Part shown: positions 14,483-22,091 of the stretch, piece by piece
Layout of the letters: every line of letters begins with the position of its first letter
How positions within the stretch are numbered: position 1 is the stretch's first letter
Assembly: GCA_022353185.1 (NCBI GenBank)
Contig: JAKRWB010000273.1
Location: 1-29,064, forward strand
Length of the DNA: 29,064 nucleotides
Source: ANME-2 cluster archaeon
GTDB lineage: Archaea; Halobacteriota; Methanosarcinia; Methanosarcinales; Methanocomedenaceae
Direction of reading: 5' to 3'
Notes under the pieces: model-generated
What the model was told of the DNA's origin: nothing
The model's database searches: none
The model's input: only the letters and a program-made list of their open reading frames with translations
Program-made: the position numbers and the translations under genes

Positions 14483-14703
14483 GCAGTCACCGGAATTGTT
14501 TTTTCAGATGTTGCCCAAGAAGCAAAACTTAGTGCTTGCCTAATATCATCTTCTTCTAGTTCCGGATAGTCATCCAAGATTTGTAGGATTGTCTTACCAC
14601 TCGCAAGTAATCTTAAAATTAAAGGAACAGGTATTCTTAAGCCTCTTATACAGGGTTGACCAGACATAACTTCAGGGTCTATTGTAATTCTATCCAGGCT
14701 CAT
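14479..14703 (-). CDS. DUF433 antitoxin
   Basis: The 74-residue protein has the typical DUF433 opening DRITIDPEVMSGQPCIRGLRIP and the helix-turn-helix part VPLILRLLASGKTILQILDDYPELEEDDIRQALSFA. DUF433 proteins bind DNA and neutralise the neighbouring DUF5615 toxin in a VapBC-like way; this is family-level knowledge and partly predicted. The start ATG 14703 fits a TATA box at 14731-14740 on the minus strand, and no Shine-Dalgarno is present, so the mRNA is probably leaderless. It is the first gene of a two-gene operon and probably represses its own promoter. Confidence 0.9.
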   Translation of the reverse strand: MSLDRITIDPEVMSGQPCIRGLRIPVPLILRLLASGKTILQILDDYPELEEDDIRQALSFASWATSEKTIPVTA

Positions 14704-14730
14704 AATATGATATTTTATGTTTCTACTACA

Positions 14731-14740
14731 ATATATACAG
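14731..14740 (-). promoter_or_regulatory. TATA box of the DUF433/DUF5615 operon
   Basis: On the minus strand CTGTATATAT ends 27 nt before ATG 14703, the distance expected for a leaderless archaeal transcript. Confidence 0.55.
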
Positions 14741-14819
14741 CATTGTTTCCTGTCATTGATTAATTACAGATTAATCCATGCAATACATCCTTATATCCTC
14801 ATGCACCATACCACACAGC

Positions 14820-15584
14820 ATGGCAAGTTACAAGAGGATAGTAAAAGCTGTAATAAAAAAAGCTGATGTCCTGCTTGAAGTCGTTGATGCCAGGTTTCCT
14901 GACGAGACACGAAACAGCGAGGTTGAACGTGATATTGCGCGTGCAAAAAAGCCATTCATAATAGTCATTAATAAATGCGACCTTGTATCAAAGGAAACCC
15001 TTGAGAGAACCAAATCCCGCTTCTCTAAAATTGCACCTACGGTCTTTGTGTCCAGCAAGGACAGGCACGGGACAACAATGTTGCGGCACAAGATACTTGA
15101 AACCGCCAACATAAGAGGACGCGAGATACTGGTTGGTTCACTTGGCTATCCCAACACCGGCAAATCATCGGTGGTCAATGCCGTGACAGGGAAACACAGT
15201 GCCAGCACGTCTTCAATATCCGGACATACAAAGGGCGTGCAGCATATCAAAGCGGGTCCTCGCATCAAGTTCATTGATACGCCTGGGGTCATCCCTTTTG
15301 GCGAGAACGACGAGTATATACAGGGCCTGCTCGCTGTAAAGGATTCAACACACCTGCAGGACCCTATCGGCGTTGCTTTAAAGATTATTGAGAAATTGTG
15401 TGATGAAAATAAAACAGCCCTGGAATCGTTCTATCATGTCACAATAGTGGGGGAGAATTCTTATGAGGTGCTTGAAATGATTGGCAGGCAGAGAAACTTT
15501 TTGAAAAAGAAGGGTGAGGTTGATGAGAACAGAGCTGCTGTTATGATAATTAATGACTGGCAAAAAGGGCAGTTAATGGTTTAG
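14820..15584 (+). CDS. Circularly permuted GTPase, YlqF/MJ1464-like
   Basis: The GTPase motifs occur in permuted order: G4 NKCDLV (from residue 51), then G1 GYPNTGKSSVVN (from 109), then G3 DTPGV (from 153). This order defines the YlqF/YjeQ/Nog2 group, whose members bind ribosomes and help assemble the large or small subunit. The 254-residue form starts MASYKRIVKAVIKKADVLLE, as homologues do. ATG 14778 would add 14 residues with no family support, and a TATA-like CTTATATCC at 14790-14798 places a leaderless start near 14820. The C-terminal helical part (residues 170-254) is archaeal in type. The gene is convergent with ywbE, with only 14 nt between stops. Confidence 0.88.
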   Translation: MASYKRIVKAVIKKADVLLEVVDARFPDETRNSEVERDIARAKKPFIIVINKCDLVSKETLERTKSRFSKIAPTVFVSSKDRHGTTMLRHKILETANIRGREILVGSLGYPNTGKSSVVNAVTGKHSASTSSISGHTKGVQHIKAGPRIKFIDTPGVIPFGENDEYIQGLLAVKDSTHLQDPIGVALKIIEKLCDENKTALESFYHVTIVGENSYEVLEMIGRQRNFLKKKGEVDENRAAVMIINDWQKGQLMV

Positions 15585-15598
15585 TCGGTTTAGTCAGT

Positions 15599-15808
15599 TT
15601 ATTCTGCAACTTTTGTGTGGATTTCTTTTACTCTTCCTACCTGACCATCTTCTAATTGAACTTTTATTCCATGTGGATGATTGGAAGAGTTGGTCAGGAT
15701 TCTCTTTACAATACCCTGGGTTATGTTTCCATTCCTCTGGTCTTGTTTTAGAACAATTCCTACGCTTAATCCTGGTTTGATGTTTTTCCTGGTATTGCCT
15801 TCGTTCAT
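15599..15808 (-). CDS. ywbE: YwbE-family protein (DUF2196)
   Basis: The 69-residue protein matches the YwbE family along its whole length: NIKPGLSVGIVLKQDQRNGN, TQGIVKRILTNSSNHPHGIK and VQLEDGQVGRVKEI. It is a small beta-rich protein that may adopt a nucleic-acid-binding KOW-like fold, but its function is unknown. A TATA-like TTAAATAA lies about 22 nt before ATG 15808 on the minus strand. The 150 nt between it and the next gene hold no other feature I can support. Confidence 0.9.
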   Translation of the reverse strand: MNEGNTRKNIKPGLSVGIVLKQDQRNGNITQGIVKRILTNSSNHPHGIKVQLEDGQVGRVKEIHTKVAE

Positions 15809-15957
15809 GGTGGAATGTGGGTTTATGGTTATTTAAGCATATACATTCCTGAAAAAATCAAATGTGAAAATTTGTTACTTTAGGTGAGTTTTGGGATAGC
15901 CTGTTTGCTCAATTCGACTACATGACATGATCAGAACATCCGCAAATATTTTGGCCA

Positions 15958-17292
15958 TTAAAATATACCATCAATTAAAGGCAGAACAAGTGCCCATAAC
16001 ACCAGTGCAGCTACACCCACACCTATCAGGATAAGGAAACTGCCTTTTATCTTCTTTTCCAATTCAACAGAACCTGATAATTTCACAAGCAGTATCTTAT
16101 TTGAGGTACTTATCACGCTTGCCAGTACTGCCACAAGTGCTGCTGTTGATGGTGATAAAGAACCACCCAATGCAAGTGCTCCTACTGATGCAGTGACCGC
16201 TGCAGAACTTACAAGCCCACCCAATGCCACAAAAAATACACCGGTACTGCCAAACCACAGGTTCAGGTAATGGGAGATGAGTATGAGCAGGGTGAACCCG
16301 AATGCGAACTTAAAAGCGGGTTTGAGAGCAAATGGGGATTCAATTTCCAGCGATTCATTACCATCTGGCTGCGGCCTGCCTTTCTTAACAACCATACCTA
16401 TATTCACAGCAATGATAACCAGCTGGGGTGGGAGCATAAATAACAGGACCTGTCCGGTCGGGTCCACGATAAATGCAATTATAAGATTGCGTATAAGCAT
16501 AGTTGCATTTGATAACACTATGCCTCGATAACTGGTATCTACCAGTTTATCCTTTTTTTTAGATAGTGCTGCAAGTGAACCGGTTGTGGCTTCACTGTTG
16601 ACAAGTCCACCAATGAAACCTGATAAAGGTATGCCCCGTTCAGAACCGGTCTTTTTCATCAGCAGAAAACTGAGAAAACTGATAGAAGCGACCATTACTA
16701 CTATGCCCAGAGTATATCTTGGATTCAGTACCTCCAGAACTGTGGTGTTGGGGGTGATAGGGAACAAGATAAATATTATAATTAAAAACTGGACTGCATT
16801 GGTTACTTCATTCTGGTTTAAATTAGTTGCAAAATCCCTGAGCGTATCTTTTTCTACCAGCAAAAATGTAACAGCTACGGCACCCATTATGGCAAAAAGA
16901 TAATAGTCAAAAGCCACCATCACACCCATAAGAAACACAAAGTACAGTGTGACGCCGCCAGTGGTTCCAATCTGCCGATACACCACATTTTTTATGTATA
17001 CCATGATGGCAGCTATTATTACAAAAAAGACCATGGTGATGTATAATATCTCATACACACCCTGGTTTATGGCGATGTATGTGCCTATCATGCCTGATAT
17101 GGAGGCTATAGTAAAAGTCCTTGCTCCTGCAAATATGTCTTTACCATCTGATTTACGTTCCCGCTCTATGCCAATGAGGATACCGATAATTGCGGAAAGA
17201 CTGAATTTTTCTAAAAAATCATAGGTAACCGGGTCTATTAAAGACAACCATTGCTGAATGGTAAAAGCGATAAGTTCTGATATGTCATACAT
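15958..17292 (-). CDS. MgtC/DUF4010 family membrane protein
   Basis: This 444-residue polytopic protein has an MgtC-like N-terminal half (about 20-160; SLSAIIGILIGIERERKSDG, AGARTFTIASISGMIGTYIA). A DUF4010 half (about 180-440) follows, with GFIGGLVNSEATTGSLAALS, GGLVSSAAVTASVGALALG and VISTSNKILLVKLSG. About 12-13 membrane helices are visible. MgtC proteins affect magnesium homeostasis and acid tolerance in bacteria; this longer archaeal/bacterial form has no proven function. ATG 17292 (MYDISELIAF) is preferred over GTG 17307 because a TATA-like TTTAATAATATT lies about 25 nt upstream. It is followed on the same strand by no close gene. Confidence 0.88.
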   Translation of the reverse strand: MYDISELIAFTIQQWLSLIDPVTYDFLEKFSLSAIIGILIGIERERKSDGKDIFAGARTFTIASISGMIGTYIAINQGVYEILYITMVFFVIIAAIMVYIKNVVYRQIGTTGGVTLYFVFLMGVMVAFDYYLFAIMGAVAVTFLLVEKDTLRDFATNLNQNEVTNAVQFLIIIFILFPITPNTTVLEVLNPRYTLGIVVMVASISFLSFLLMKKTGSERGIPLSGFIGGLVNSEATTGSLAALSKKKDKLVDTSYRGIVLSNATMLIRNLIIAFIVDPTGQVLLFMLPPQLVIIAVNIGMVVKKGRPQPDGNESLEIESPFALKPAFKFAFGFTLLILISHYLNLWFGSTGVFFVALGGLVSSAAVTASVGALALGGSLSPSTAALVAVLASVISTSNKILLVKLSGSVELEKKIKGSFLILIGVGVAALVLWALVLPLIDGIF

Positions 17293-17359
17293 TGGCAGCA
17301 CGCTCACTGAATATTATTAAAGATGTTTTTAAAATTAATAAGAGTATCCTATGCTTTTT

Positions 17360-18652
17360 TTAGAAATAAAACATCAGCAGTGGCAACAGCAGCACACCCA
17401 TGGCATGGCTCCGCCTAACCTTCAGGTAAGGCGCAAGCATTCCGATAGGTACACCCATCCCGAATACCACAAGCCCGAACCAGCCTGAGAAAAGGAACAC
17501 TATTCCAGTTAGTCCGGTCAGAATCACCATACACAGCATCCGGTAATTTATCCTGGTTACTATGTTCAATATCCTGTCCCCCAGGAAGATGGTCATAAAA
17601 TATGCTGCTATGGATACACCGACAATGATAATCAATAAAAGGGCAAGAGTATCCAGATCCAGGTGTGCACCACCCATTATATCTGCCACTGCCACCATAG
17701 CCCCGCTGCGGGTCTTGCCGATTACGTAAAGCGCTAACAAGCCAAAAATTGCATTCGCAGTGTTTACACCTGAAATCGATACAATGAACTCCCGGCCGGA
17801 ATCCTCATCCGCATAATCCTCCTTTACCCCAAGTCGGGCCAATACGGTGGCTACTGCCGCCGTTATCCCTGGCAACCATGCCACAAATGCCCCGGCAGCG
17901 CTGCCGATGATGGTCCCCCGTAATATGCGTCTCCGGGACAACACCAGCCTGGAACTAACCTGAGCAGGAATCACAGTATCGGTCATCATGCTGATGACAA
18001 GCATCGAAGCCCCGAACAGGCCGCTGAACAATGGCATCAGTATCGAAGGCTCCCCTATGGTGATTACAGGGTCCATCAACGTCTGCGACTCAAAAGCCAT
18101 GAGACCCAGCAATCCTGATATTAAGAATAACATTGCTGCAAACGCCCTGTATTTCAAGCGGACCAGTGAACCCTGCCCTTCTATCACCTCACCTTTCTCG
18201 GTATATATCAATACCAGTACCACCCCCAACAGTATCCACCCCATATACCCATCCACCATTGGATACATGACAGCAAAAAATAATGAAAGCGGCAGCATCA
18301 ATACCAATGATACTAATACCGCACCAGCACTCCCCAATGCGGACAGCCTTACCGCTTCGGCACCAAAACCATCCAGAAGCAACTGGTGTCCTGGAAGCAC
18401 TGCCAGTGAAGTATCTGCCTCAGGTGCACCCAGAAAAACCGATGGAATGATGTTAAGAAATGTATGGGTCAGTGAAGCTGAAACAATAGTAGCTGCAATA
18501 CATAGCGGCGATAAACCTAACTCAAGCAGCCATGGAGCAAAAGCTGCTAAAATGAAAGCAAACGTGTTGGTATGTATACCGGGTATCAGTCCGCTGATCA
18601 CACCGAGCAAAAATCCTGCCACTATACTTAATATGAGCAGACTGAGATTCAT
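17360..18652 (-). CDS. TctA-like membrane transporter (archaeal tripartite tricarboxylate permease family)
   Basis: The 430-residue protein has about 10-12 membrane helices. It starts GFLLGVISGLIPGIHTNTFA, a TctA-like glycine/proline signature that is repeated in inverted-topology form as GSAAGAFVAWLPGITAAVAT. The loop FLGAPEADTSLAVLPGHQLL is a typical feature of the archaeal family. Bacterial TctA works with TctB and a periplasmic binding protein, but no such partners are encoded nearby, so this archaeal branch may act alone and its substrate is unknown. A TATA-like CCTATAGTAG about 18-25 nt before ATG 18652 on the minus strand suggests a leaderless message. It is divergent from hemD. Confidence 0.88.
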   Translation of the reverse strand: MNLSLLILSIVAGFLLGVISGLIPGIHTNTFAFILAAFAPWLLELGLSPLCIAATIVSASLTHTFLNIIPSVFLGAPEADTSLAVLPGHQLLLDGFGAEAVRLSALGSAGAVLVSLVLMLPLSLFFAVMYPMVDGYMGWILLGVVLVLIYTEKGEVIEGQGSLVRLKYRAFAAMLFLISGLLGLMAFESQTLMDPVITIGEPSILMPLFSGLFGASMLVISMMTDTVIPAQVSSRLVLSRRRILRGTIIGSAAGAFVAWLPGITAAVATVLARLGVKEDYADEDSGREFIVSISGVNTANAIFGLLALYVIGKTRSGAMVAVADIMGGAHLDLDTLALLLIIIVGVSIAAYFMTIFLGDRILNIVTRINYRMLCMVILTGLTGIVFLFSGWFGLVVFGMGVPIGMLAPYLKVRRSHAMGVLLLPLLMFYF

Positions 18653-18692
18653 GTCGGAATTCCTCTACTATAGGTGTAAATGCTTCTGGTTA

Positions 18693-18809
18693 ATGTTAGG
18701 TTTATGGTTATTTTTATGTTCATTACTATTACCATTCGGGATACTGAAACCGGGTATAATGGATATAAATTTTTTGATAAAGCATCACAACCCATTTGGA
18801 AGCTGTTAA
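18693..18809 (+). CDS. Possible small membrane protein (38 aa)
   Basis: ATG 18693 opens a frame that reads MLGLWLFLCSLLLPFGILKP and ends NPFGSC. It has one strongly hydrophobic helix, then a short polar tail. It lies between tctA-like (divergent) and hemD, and its stop is 26 nt before the hemD ATG. It has no Shine-Dalgarno. A TATA-like ACTATAGG 20 nt upstream is possible. It may be a real single-span protein or chance; no family recognised. Confidence 0.3.
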   Translation: MLGLWLFLCSLLLPFGILKPGIMDINFLIKHHNPFGSC

Positions 18810-18835
18810 ATCATATATTGAAGATATAGAATTTA

Positions 18836-19537
18836 ATGAAAATTGCAGTGACCCGTCTTGAAGAAAAGTCTAAAGGCACACATGAACTCTTTGCCCGGTA
18901 CGGTCATGAAGCTGTACTGGTTCCAACTATGAAGACTGCACCTGCCCGGAACCAGGATTCATTGAACGGACTGTGTGCAAAAGTGGCTGATGGAAACGTC
19001 CACTTCTTGACATTTTCAAGTACAATGGGCGTCAAATATTTCTTTGACCAATGCAAAAAGGTGCCTGACGGCATCATCATGGTAGCTGTTGGTCCAAAGA
19101 CTGCCGATGCTGTCAGTGATAAGGGGTTCACCTGCGAAACCATTCGCTCATATTCCTCTGACCACTTCGCATCCCACCTCGGGTCCCGCATCAAAGGTAA
19201 GACCGTGGGGTTGGTACGGCCTGATGTTACCAACCCGCAACTTGTGGAGTCGCTCACTTCACTGGGTGCACAGGTGGTCGAAGGTATAGCATACCGGCTT
19301 TTGCCATCAGGTTACGAATTCAAAGAAATCTTGCCAGATGTGGATGCCGTAATCTTCACCAGCGGCAAGTCATTCACACTGGCAGAGGTATCAGCCGAAG
19401 AACTGAACGGCAAAATTGTGGTAGCCATTGGCCCAAAATGTGCTGATGTCATGGAAAGCCAGAGTGTCACACCTGACATAACCGGAAATGGTACACTGGA
19501 AGGTTGTTTAACAGCCCTGTCACATCATTCCAAATAG
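18836..19537 (+). CDS. hemD: Uroporphyrinogen-III synthase
   Basis: HemD closes and inverts ring D of hydroxymethylbilane to make uroporphyrinogen III, the branch point to F430, cobamides, sirohaem and haem. The 233-residue protein shows the weakly conserved but recognisable two-lobe pattern: MKIAVTRLEEKS, LTFSSTMGVKYFFDQ, VAVGPKTADAVSDKGF, then DAVIFTSGKSFTLAEV and VAIGPKCADVMES. The repeated [IV]A[IV]GP motifs are typical. A TATA-like CATATATTG (about 18812) before ATG 18836 suggests a leaderless mRNA. Its 3' end overlaps the ferredoxin gene on the other strand by 13 bp. No other haem-pathway gene is adjacent. Confidence 0.9.
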   Translation: MKIAVTRLEEKSKGTHELFARYGHEAVLVPTMKTAPARNQDSLNGLCAKVADGNVHFLTFSSTMGVKYFFDQCKKVPDGIIMVAVGPKTADAVSDKGFTCETIRSYSSDHFASHLGSRIKGKTVGLVRPDVTNPQLVESLTSLGAQVVEGIAYRLLPSGYEFKEILPDVDAVIFTSGKSFTLAEVSAEELNGKIVVAIGPKCADVMESQSVTPDITGNGTLEGCLTALSHHSK

Positions 19538-19716
19538 ACAAGTGCTTTGTTAGGACATATCTCGATACACTTGCCACACAGTGTGCATTTATCATAATCT
19601 ATCCGGGCCTCACCATCCACCCGGTACAGAGCACCTGCCGGGCAGATATTATCACACTTACCGCATTTGCGGCAGCCGTGAACCACTACATATCCGTCTT
19701 TTTCCATTTTTACCAT
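19525..19716 (-). CDS. 2[4Fe-4S] ferredoxin
   Basis: The 63-residue protein has two clusters of the form CxxCxxCxxxCP: CRKCGKCDNICP and CTLCGKCIEICP, each followed by a helix as in clostridial-type ferredoxins. It should carry low-potential electrons in the cytoplasm. The start is set at ATG 19716 (MVKMEKDGYVVVHG); ATG 19707 is equally possible, and a longer frame to 19809 lacks family support. The gene converges on hemD with a 13-bp overlap of coding ends and diverges from an HTH regulator. The operator at 19759-19775 lies in the shared upstream region. Redox partner unknown. Confidence 0.9.
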   Translation of the reverse strand: MVKMEKDGYVVVHGCRKCGKCDNICPAGALYRVDGEARIDYDKCTLCGKCIEICPNKALVYLE

Positions 19717-19758
19717 CAATAAACTATATATGTGACCAAATCCATCATTATAATGGTT

Positions 19759-19775
19759 TTGTACAAACTGTACAA
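19759..19775. promoter_or_regulatory. Palindromic operator TTGTACA-N3-TGTACAA
   Basis: A perfect 7-bp dyad with a three-base spacer lies between the divergent ferredoxin and HTH genes. A further ATTGTA-type half site follows at about 19776-19782. Position and symmetry suggest the binding site of a dimeric regulator, most simply the HTH protein encoded at 19832. Confidence 0.65.
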
Positions 19776-19831
19776 TATTGTATTTAACATTTACCACGAA
19801 ACCGGACAATTAAATTATTTGAGGATAAAAA

Positions 19832-20218
19832 ATGCCCCGTTCAATACCTGAAATGATACACGGAAATTTCAATTGCAGTGATATTGCCAAATGCGTGCTT
19901 GGATTGAAAACCCTGGACCTTGAGACATATCGTCTGCTGGTACAGGAAGGTGCCAGGACTGCGGAAGAACTCGGTGAATTATTACACAGGGAACGCAGTA
20001 CCGCTTACCGGGCACTTCAAAATCTTATGTCATGCGGATTGGTCTACCGGGAGACAAAGACCATAGAAGGCGGCGGATATTTTTACATCTACAAGGCACT
20101 TGACCCTTGCAAGTTAAAGGACATGGTACAGGACAATATCAATATCTGGCATGAGAAGATGAGTGCTCTAACCCAGAATATTGAAAAAGATATCCTGGAA
20201 CAGCCGGGAATAGCCTAA
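19832..20218 (+). CDS. Winged-helix transcriptional regulator (TrmB/MarR-like)
   Basis: The 128-residue protein has a winged helix at about 25-95: LDLETYRLLVQEGARTAEELGELL, RERSTAYRALQNLMSCGLVYRE as recognition region, and a wing with GGGYFYIY. A C-terminal helix (DPCKLKDMVQDNINIWHEKM) probably forms the dimer. This is close to archaeal TrmB-type DNA-binding domains without a sugar-binding domain. GAGG at 19821-19824 precedes ATG 19832. The palindrome at 19759-19775 upstream suggests autoregulation and perhaps control of the divergent ferredoxin. Two cysteines (Cys15 and Cys21) near the N-terminus could sense redox state or metal, but this is speculation. Confidence 0.85.
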   Translation: MPRSIPEMIHGNFNCSDIAKCVLGLKTLDLETYRLLVQEGARTAEELGELLHRERSTAYRALQNLMSCGLVYRETKTIEGGGYFYIYKALDPCKLKDMVQDNINIWHEKMSALTQNIEKDILEQPGIA

Positions 20219-20247
20219 AATAACCTTAAACAGCTTCAAATAGATTC

Positions 20248-20272
20248 TAACAGCCTTAACAGCCTTAAACAG
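20248..20272. repeat. Short tandem repeat TAACAGCCT
   Basis: TAACAGCCT occurs twice in a row (20248-20256, 20257-20265) and is followed by TAAACAG; a related CCTTAAACAG is at about 20224. It lies between the convergent HTH and cobT genes. No function is evident. Confidence 0.6.
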
Positions 20273-20293
20273 TTTTGCACAGTATCGTTACAC

Positions 20294-21322
20294 CTAAAAC
20301 AACTGGTCGCAGATTTCTTCCACCTTTTCCCTTAACTCATGCTGACCGATTCCCATCATACCTGCAACAAACATTGCACCACCGGCACCAACGCCTTCTT
20401 TTACTACACCTGACTCATACATTCTAAGTCCCGGGTTCCTCGATTGGTCAAAACCCGGGTCTACTATATGTGCTGCATATCCCAGTGCCGACACCGTATC
20501 CAGGAAACTGGCAGTGTCATCCTGTGCCACATATTTTGTGGTGGCAATGGATACATCGTTCGTTATACCTAAAAGTTTAATAAGCGCCAGGACTGCCATC
20601 ATCTGGGTGCCTCCTGCCAATACTGATGTAGTACCTTCTAACCCATCCACAAGACCACAGACACACGCCATCATGGGGTCACCGACACATTCTATAGCGC
20701 GCATCGGTTCATTTGACAGCCCCCCAAAAGAAATACCTGACCTATCAAGGGCCTGTGCCACTACCTGCTGTTTTATGTCAACAGGATTCTGCAGGTGACT
20801 GCTACTCACCCTGCCATCAATACCAATTGCCTGCAATACAGCCATGGCAGTAGTAGTGCCGCCAGGTACGCTTTCACCTATCACCACGAAGTCGGAAAAG
20901 CGCCTTATCTGGCGTCCAAGTTCCAGTGAGTTGTCATATATCAGTCTGGCATCCGGAACCGCATTGCCATTCCTTATATCGCCTCCGGGTTTTGCGCCCA
21001 CATCCAGCAGGGGTATCCGGGGACGTATGTGCAGACCACTGTTAATGAACATAAAAGGCATACCTGTAAGCTGTATGGCTGCACGTGTAATCACTGCAGG
21101 TGTCGGACTGTTGCCGGTCATGGGAGGTTCAGTATTACAAATAGTCCTGCCAAATGTCACCAGTTCAGCATCCGCTGCCGGGGTGTAGGCGATGACATCA
21201 GGTGACCTGCCTGCTGCTGAAATACCTGGGATCTTTGCAGTATCGGTATTTGAAAGGACACATAAAAATAAGGGACGTTCTGCGTTAAATGCTGGTGATT
21301 CAGATGATATCCAGTGGTCCAT
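20294..21322 (-). CDS. cobT: Archaeal CobT-family nicotinate-nucleotide:benzimidazole phosphoribosyltransferase
   Basis: This 342-residue protein matches the archaeal CobT/UPF0284 family end to end. Conserved blocks are PGISAAGRSPDVIAYTPAAD, EPPMTGNSPTPAVITRAA, FVVIGESVPGGTTTAMAVLQ and SVLAGGTQMMAVLALIK, with a late ESGVVKEGVGAGGAMF loop. The family is assigned to transfer of ribose phosphate from nicotinate mononucleotide to the lower-ligand base during cobamide synthesis. In methanogens and relatives the base is often 5-hydroxybenzimidazole, and biochemical proof for many members is lacking. ATG 21322 has no clear Shine-Dalgarno; a TATA-like CTATACTTTTAA lies about 25 nt upstream. No other cob gene is in the window. 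Confidence 0.92.
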   Translation of the reverse strand: MDHWISSESPAFNAERPLFLCVLSNTDTAKIPGISAAGRSPDVIAYTPAADAELVTFGRTICNTEPPMTGNSPTPAVITRAAIQLTGMPFMFINSGLHIRPRIPLLDVGAKPGGDIRNGNAVPDARLIYDNSLELGRQIRRFSDFVVIGESVPGGTTTAMAVLQAIGIDGRVSSSHLQNPVDIKQQVVAQALDRSGISFGGLSNEPMRAIECVGDPMMACVCGLVDGLEGTTSVLAGGTQMMAVLALIKLLGITNDVSIATTKYVAQDDTASFLDTVSALGYAAHIVDPGFDQSRNPGLRMYESGVVKEGVGAGGAMFVAGMMGIGQHELREKVEEICDQLF

Positions 21323-21524
21323 AAGGCATCCTGTGTTAAAAGTATAGGTTGTTAGGATGAACCTATTTCACGGATTATAATAAATATATTGCGTTTCGAC
21401 CGGTTGCGATTTAAAATTGCCGGAAAATCCTCCATTTTGGTTGGATTTACTTGAATATACACAGTTACACTGTTTGTTTAAAAAAAATCATAATGTAAAG
21501 AACGATTGCAACATTCATTACATT

Positions 21525-21905
21525 TTATTTTTTAAAGCTGATACCTTTTAGCTTTTCAATATTATACAGGGACTTCTCAGCTTCCTGCCTGGTCTTTTCT
21601 TCAAGATGTAAAACGATTTCATTCATGGGAACAGCCAGTTTATAAACCTTCATAGGCCTACCCTTGCCTTCTTTTTTAATCTCCCTCTCGTCCAGCCATC
21701 CATAGGTCCTCAATTCCCGCATGGCAATGCTCACTTCGGGCTGCCTTAGCTCTGAACCCATTTCAAGGTCTTTTGATGTTGCTTCATCGACATTTGCAAG
21801 ATAAGCGAGTGTTGAGGCTACGTTACGCGATATGTTAAGGTTGCGCAGAATGTCAATAAATTCAAGGTCACGGTCATCGAAAACTCTCATTTCTGAATGT
21901 CTCAT
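21525..21905 (-). CDS. Winged-helix transcriptional regulator
   Basis: The 126-residue protein carries a winged helix at about 15-90: FIDILRNLNISRNVASTLAY, then LANVDEATSKDLEMGSELRQ, PEVSIAMRELRTYGWLDERE and a wing with KGRPMKVYKL. A C-terminal helix (EIVLHLEEKTRQEAEKSLYN) probably dimerises. It resembles methanogen HTH proteins of the TrmB/ArsR type; target genes are unknown. ATG 21905 is preferred to GTG 21914 because it fits the family start MRHSE. It is divergent from polC, with a 180-nt AT-rich region between them. The 202 nt between its stop and cobT hold no gene I can support. Confidence 0.82.
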   Translation of the reverse strand: MRHSEMRVFDDRDLEFIDILRNLNISRNVASTLAYLANVDEATSKDLEMGSELRQPEVSIAMRELRTYGWLDEREIKKEGKGRPMKVYKLAVPMNEIVLHLEEKTRQEAEKSLYNIEKLKGISFKK

Positions 21906-22052
21906 AAATATCACATCTTTTTATTGTTTTACTTACATATTTTAGTTATAATATAAATAGTTAATTCAAATTACTCTAGGTAGCTTATCTAATTTAACAG
22001 TTTTGTTATATATTTCCTCAGTATTATATCTTGTAATATACTATTATTTAAC

Positions 22053-22091
22053 ATGAAATCAATTCTCCTTACTGAAAAGAGGTTCTCATGA
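22053..22091 (+). other. 12-codon upstream ORF overlapping the polC start
   Basis: ATG 22053 opens a short frame (MKSILLTEKRFS) whose TGA (22089-22091) overlaps the polC ATG in an ATGA arrangement. The polC ribosome site AAGAGG (22077-22082) lies inside it. Translational coupling or attenuation is possible, but chance cannot be excluded. Confidence 0.35.

Noticed and set aside
17988..18809. 273-codon plus-strand frame across the TctA-like gene
   Set aside because: Most of it is antisense to a convincing membrane protein. Only the last 38 codons, outside that gene, were kept as a possible small ORF.
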